Positions 6,511-7,652 of a stretch of DNA of 7,652 bases are shown piece by piece. Source of the DNA: Spirochaetales bacterium (GTDB taxonomy: Bacteria; Spirochaetota; Spirochaetia; DTKZ01); the NCBI GenBank assembly GCA_031266855.1, contig JAISAF010000075.1, forward strand, positions 1-7,652. Reading direction: 5' to 3'. Each line of letters opens with the position of its first letter. Positions within the stretch are counted from its first letter, which is position 1. The notes beneath the pieces were generated by a model. It was given only the letters and a program-made list of their open reading frames with translations. It was not told the origin of the DNA and searched no databases. A program made the translations under genes and the position numbers.

Positions 6511-6649
6511 CGCATTTTTGGCGCTCCGCGCCAAAAACCGGGCTTTCCGCTCCAAGTCCTCGGAAGCGCCCATGCGCTTCCTGTGGGCTTTCCGCTACAA
6601 TCCCTCGCGCGCGCACCAGCGGCAGCGCAAAATCGCTTCGCGATTTTGC
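6511..6649. repeat. Modular palindromic repeat, copy 3, upstream of the operon promoter
   Basis: Inverted relative to copies 1 and 2. Parts on the plus strand: hairpin 2 (TTTTTGGCGC 6515-6524, loop TCC, GCGCCAAAAA 6528-6537); GGGCTTTCCGCT (6540-6551, complement of AGCGGAAAGCCC); hairpin 1 (GGAAGCGC 6562-6569, loop CCAT, GCGCTTCC 6574-6581); a second GGGCTTTCCGCT (6585-6596); AATCCCTCGCGCGCGCACC (6599-6617), shared with copy 2; and a further hairpin (GCAAAATCGC 6627-6636, loop TTC, GCGATTTTGC 6640-6649). Box spacing is 45 nt as in the other copies, but both hairpins have different arm sequences that still pair perfectly. It covers about -64 to -203 relative to the predicted sigma-54 start. Confidence 0.87.
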
Positions 6650-6745
6650 CACTAACCACATACCCCTATTATACACCCGAATTCGCGCAAAATACGCGCG
6701 TACCGCGCAAAATTTACACAATTGCGGCACACTTTGAAGAGCCTT

Positions 6746-6767
6746 AAAAGTGCCAGGCACCTTTTTT
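6746..6767. repeat. GTGCC-A-GGCAC inverted repeat flanked by A and T runs
   Basis: Inverted repeat GTGCC (6750-6754) and GGCAC (6756-6760), preceded by AAAA (6746-6749) and followed by C and six T (6761-6767). On the plus strand it has the general form of a weak intrinsic terminator, but the one-base centre makes a tight RNA hairpin unlikely unless inner pairs open. It also resembles short dispersed elements with a GGTGCCTGGCAC core that recur between genes in many bacteria; that resemblance is from memory and unchecked. Confidence 0.45.
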
Positions 6768-6879
6768 GATAGCACATTATAAAATACTACGCTATTTTGT
6801 GAAACGAAAAGGCATCTGGTACCATCTATAAAACAAAATTTTCAGGAAAGAATGACTAAAGTGGTTTAAGTCCCAGCGT

Positions 6880-6905
6880 AATTTGAATAAAAACTTATTC
6901 AAATT
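6880..6905. repeat. 11-bp perfect inverted repeat
   Basis: AATTTGAATAA (6880-6890), loop AAAC, TTATTCAAATT (6895-6905). It is all AT apart from one G-C pair and has no T run after it, so it is not an obvious terminator. It may be the end of a decayed element or a protein site. Confidence 0.55.
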
Positions 6906-6992
6906 CTTCGACTTCGTAGTTAAAAAATTCTGTGGGTCAAGTTTAGAGCAAGCTCCGGGGCAGGGAACACGCCTTCAAAATCAACAAAATGG

Positions 6993-7021
6993 TTGTTTTT
7001 TTAGGGAAATCAATCTAAAAT
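6993..7021 (+). promoter_or_regulatory. Possible sigma-70 promoter of the antitoxin gene
   Basis: TTGTTT (6993-6998), 17 nt spacer, TAAAAT (7016-7021). The -10 matches 5 of 6 and the -35 only 3 of 6. Start of transcription would be near 7028, right at the left arm of the leader dyad. Weak by itself, supported by position. Confidence 0.4.
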
Positions 7022-7028
7022 AATATAT

Positions 7029-7066
7029 AGACTTGTGAGAGAGCTGGGAGGTTATCGAACAAGTCT
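7029..7066 (+). promoter_or_regulatory. Dyad in the antitoxin leader: operator, RNA fold or cassette site
   Basis: AGACTTGT (7029-7036) pairs perfectly with ACAAGTCT (7059-7066). Between them AGCT (7042-7045) can pair with GGTT (7050-7053), using two G-U pairs, around GGGA, a GNRA-type loop. The first 23 nt recur at 7630-7652 with three changes; there the inner part becomes AACC-GGAA-GG, which keeps pairing and the GNRA form. It lies 10 nt before the GGAGG of the antitoxin. It could be an autoregulatory operator, a leader RNA structure, or the recombination site of a gene cassette; the sequence does not decide. Confidence 0.6.
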
Positions 7067-7087
7067 CATGGATTCTGGAGGTCTATG

Positions 7088-7312
7088 ATGTTAGTTATTC
7101 AAGGATATTTTGAGGCAGGAAAATTTATTTCCGATACCCCGGTTACTATTCCCGAAAACAAAAAGACTATTATAACTGTATTGGATGAAAATATACAAAA
7201 AACCGATCAGAAAAAAATATGGAATGAATTCAGGGAAGCAATTGAAAAAAGCAATGAAGAACTTCCTGATTATATCCCTCGGCTGAATTTAACCCGCAAA
7301 GTGGATTTATGA
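7088..7312 (+). CDS. Small antitoxin-like protein, partner of a PIN-domain toxin
   Basis: A 74-residue protein. The N-terminal half (1-33) has a short beta pattern with IQGYFEAGKF and VTIPENKKTIITVLD, like the small DNA-binding antitoxins that precede PIN toxins (reminiscent of the AF2212/DUF104 style, unconfirmed). The C-terminal half is charged and helical (about 38-57), followed by an extended tail LPDYIPRLNLTRKVDL, the usual toxin-wrapping part. Start: GGAGG (7077-7081) is 6 nt from the ATG at 7088 and only 3 nt from an adjacent in-frame ATG at 7085, so 7088 is preferred. The stop overlaps the start of the broken toxin gene as ATGA, a normal antitoxin-toxin junction. The gene appears intact although the toxin is not, so it is probably an orphan antitoxin; it might still neutralise related toxins elsewhere (inference). 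It is AT-rich compared with the operon. Confidence 0.75.
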   Translation: MLVIQGYFEAGKFISDTPVTIPENKKTIITVLDENIQKTDQKKIWNEFREAIEKSNEELPDYIPRLNLTRKVDL

Positions 7313-7564
7313 ATACTTACGCACTTGACACTAATATAATTTCATATTATAAAAAAGAACCAGGAGATTATCAATAAAGTTAGTATTGAAATAAAAGATG
7401 ACAATAGAATTATAATCCCCCCCGTAGTCTATTTTGAAATAAAACGGTGGTTATTGTCAAATAATGCAACAGCGAAACTGGCGGCATTTGATACCCTTTG
7501 TTCCCATTCTGATATAGGGATTATTGATAAAGCAATAGAGCTGTTTAGAAACCTCAGTTTCTAA
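7309..7564 (+). pseudogene. Broken PIN-domain toxin (vapC-like), frameshifted and 3'-truncated
   Basis: The frame starting at ATG 7309 gives MNTYALDTNIISYYKKEP and then stops at 7375-7377 (TAA). Shifting by one base near 7351-7364 restores a PIN protein: EIINKVSIEIKDD, RIIIPPVVYFEIKRWLL, KLAAFDTLCSHSDIGIIDKA. This fits one extra base in the A6 run (7351-7356) or at GG (7363-7364). The first PIN acid (D7 in LDTN) and the glutamate of YFEIKR are present. The frame then enters a perfect palindrome (7539-7570) and ends at TAA 7562-7564, giving only about 84 residues against roughly 130-140 for the family, so the C-terminal catalytic acids are missing. Intact relatives are ribonucleases inhibited by the upstream antitoxin; this copy should be inactive. 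Confidence 0.8.
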
Positions 7565-7570
7565 ACAGCT
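7539..7570. repeat. 14-bp perfect palindrome at the broken end of the toxin gene
   Basis: AGCTGTTTAGAAAC (7539-7552), loop CTCA, GTTTCTAAACAGCT (7557-7570). PIN similarity ends where it begins, and its right arm supplies the stop codon. This suggests that the palindrome, or a larger piece carrying it, replaced the 3' part of the gene. There is no T run after it, so it is not a standard terminator. Confidence 0.75.
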
Positions 7571-7598
7571 TAGGGAACGGTTTCAATATAAAAACAGC

Positions 7599-7627
7599 CG
7601 AATTTGCCGCCATTTGCGGCAAATTCG
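7599..7627. repeat. 12-bp perfect palindrome
   Basis: CGAATTTGCCGC (7599-7610), loop CATTT, GCGGCAAATTCG (7616-7627). It ends 2 nt before the right-hand 23-nt direct repeat. It is not followed by T residues. Its function is unknown. Confidence 0.7.
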
Positions 7628-7629
7628 CC

Positions 7630-7652
7630 AGACTTGTGAGAGAACCGGAAGG
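7630..7652 (+). repeat. Right copy of the 23-nt direct repeat bracketing the toxin-antitoxin remnant
   Basis: Begins AGACTTGTGAGAGA like 7029-7051 and matches it at 20 of 23 positions; all three differences are transitions (repeat positions 15, 17 and 20). The spacing between copies is 601 nt. The window ends inside what would be the dyad, so whether a right arm ACAAGTCT and another gene follow cannot be seen. Confidence 0.75.

Larger units (their letters stand above)
6661..7028. other. Gene-free AT-rich stretch upstream of the antitoxin
   Basis: No frame here looks like a gene on either strand. It holds a perfect 10-bp palindrome TACGCGCGTA (6693-6702) flanked by GCGCAAAAT at 6685 and 6705, a GTGCC/GGCAC element (6746-6767), an 11-bp hairpin (6880-6905) and the likely antitoxin promoter (6993-7021). 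A TATAAT on the minus strand (6668-6673) has no convincing -35 partner. GC content drops visibly from about 6770 onward compared with the operon. Confidence 0.6.

Noticed and set aside
1..6649. CRISPR array
   Set aside because: The repeat copies are kilobases apart, contain their own hairpins and lack regular spacers.
6074..6655. 193-residue plus-strand frame running from macA into repeat copy 3
   Set aside because: Antisense to macA at its start and repeat-derived at its end; no protein features.
6971..7002. Terminator formed by CAAC/GTTG followed by seven T
   Set aside because: The stem is only 4 bp before a mismatch, and no gene upstream on the plus strand needs it; the T run is better read as part of the antitoxin promoter region.
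7029..7066. Classical integron attC site
   Set aside because: The arms AGACTTGT/ACAAGTCT do not give RYYYAAC and GTTRRRY ends, and no integrase is in the window. Kept only as a cassette-like hypothesis.

Overview
The window looks like chromosomal DNA of a Treponema-like spirochaete, possibly from the termite-gut group. This is an inference from gene style, moderate-to-high GC in the operon, and the mix of palindromic intergenic repeats with toxin-antitoxin debris; no rRNA or species marker is present. Two parts of different composition meet at about 6.7-6.8 kb. The left part is a GC-richer operon read leftwards on the minus strand. The right part is AT-rich, runs on the plus strand, and carries a toxin-antitoxin remnant among repeats.

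Operon (6474 down to 194, minus strand): a near-consensus sigma-54 promoter (6457-6474), then a MacA-like membrane-fusion protein (5126-6424), a 313-nt gap holding a palindromic repeat, a MacB-type ATPase (4111-4812), a MacB/FtsX-type permease (2921-4114), a membrane histidine kinase (1573-2883) and an NtrC-type sigma-54 activator (194-1576). The ATPase/permease and kinase/regulator pairs each overlap by 4 nt (ATGA), so translation is probably coupled. The simplest reading is a tripartite efflux or envelope-stress exporter (its outer-membrane TolC partner is not in the window) with a two-component system that senses outside the inner membrane and activates the operon's own sigma-54 promoter: a positive feedback loop.

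Repeats: three copies of a modular palindromic element lie at 1-189, about 4901-5111 and 6511-6649. The framing sequence is conserved (AGCGGAAAGCCC boxes exactly 45 nt apart). The palindromes between or beside the boxes change sequence but keep perfect pairing. A second module of about 70 nt is inverted between copies 1 and 2. These are the most unusual structures in the window.

Right end (6660-7652): a 660-nt gap without a recognisable gene lies between macA and the antitoxin. It is followed by a small intact antitoxin-like gene (7088-7312) and a PIN-domain toxin (vapC-like) broken by a frameshift and cut short at a perfect 14-bp palindrome. The module is bracketed by a 23-nt direct repeat (7029-7051 and 7630-7652) whose left copy belongs to a larger dyad in the antitoxin leader, an arrangement like that of a mobile gene cassette.
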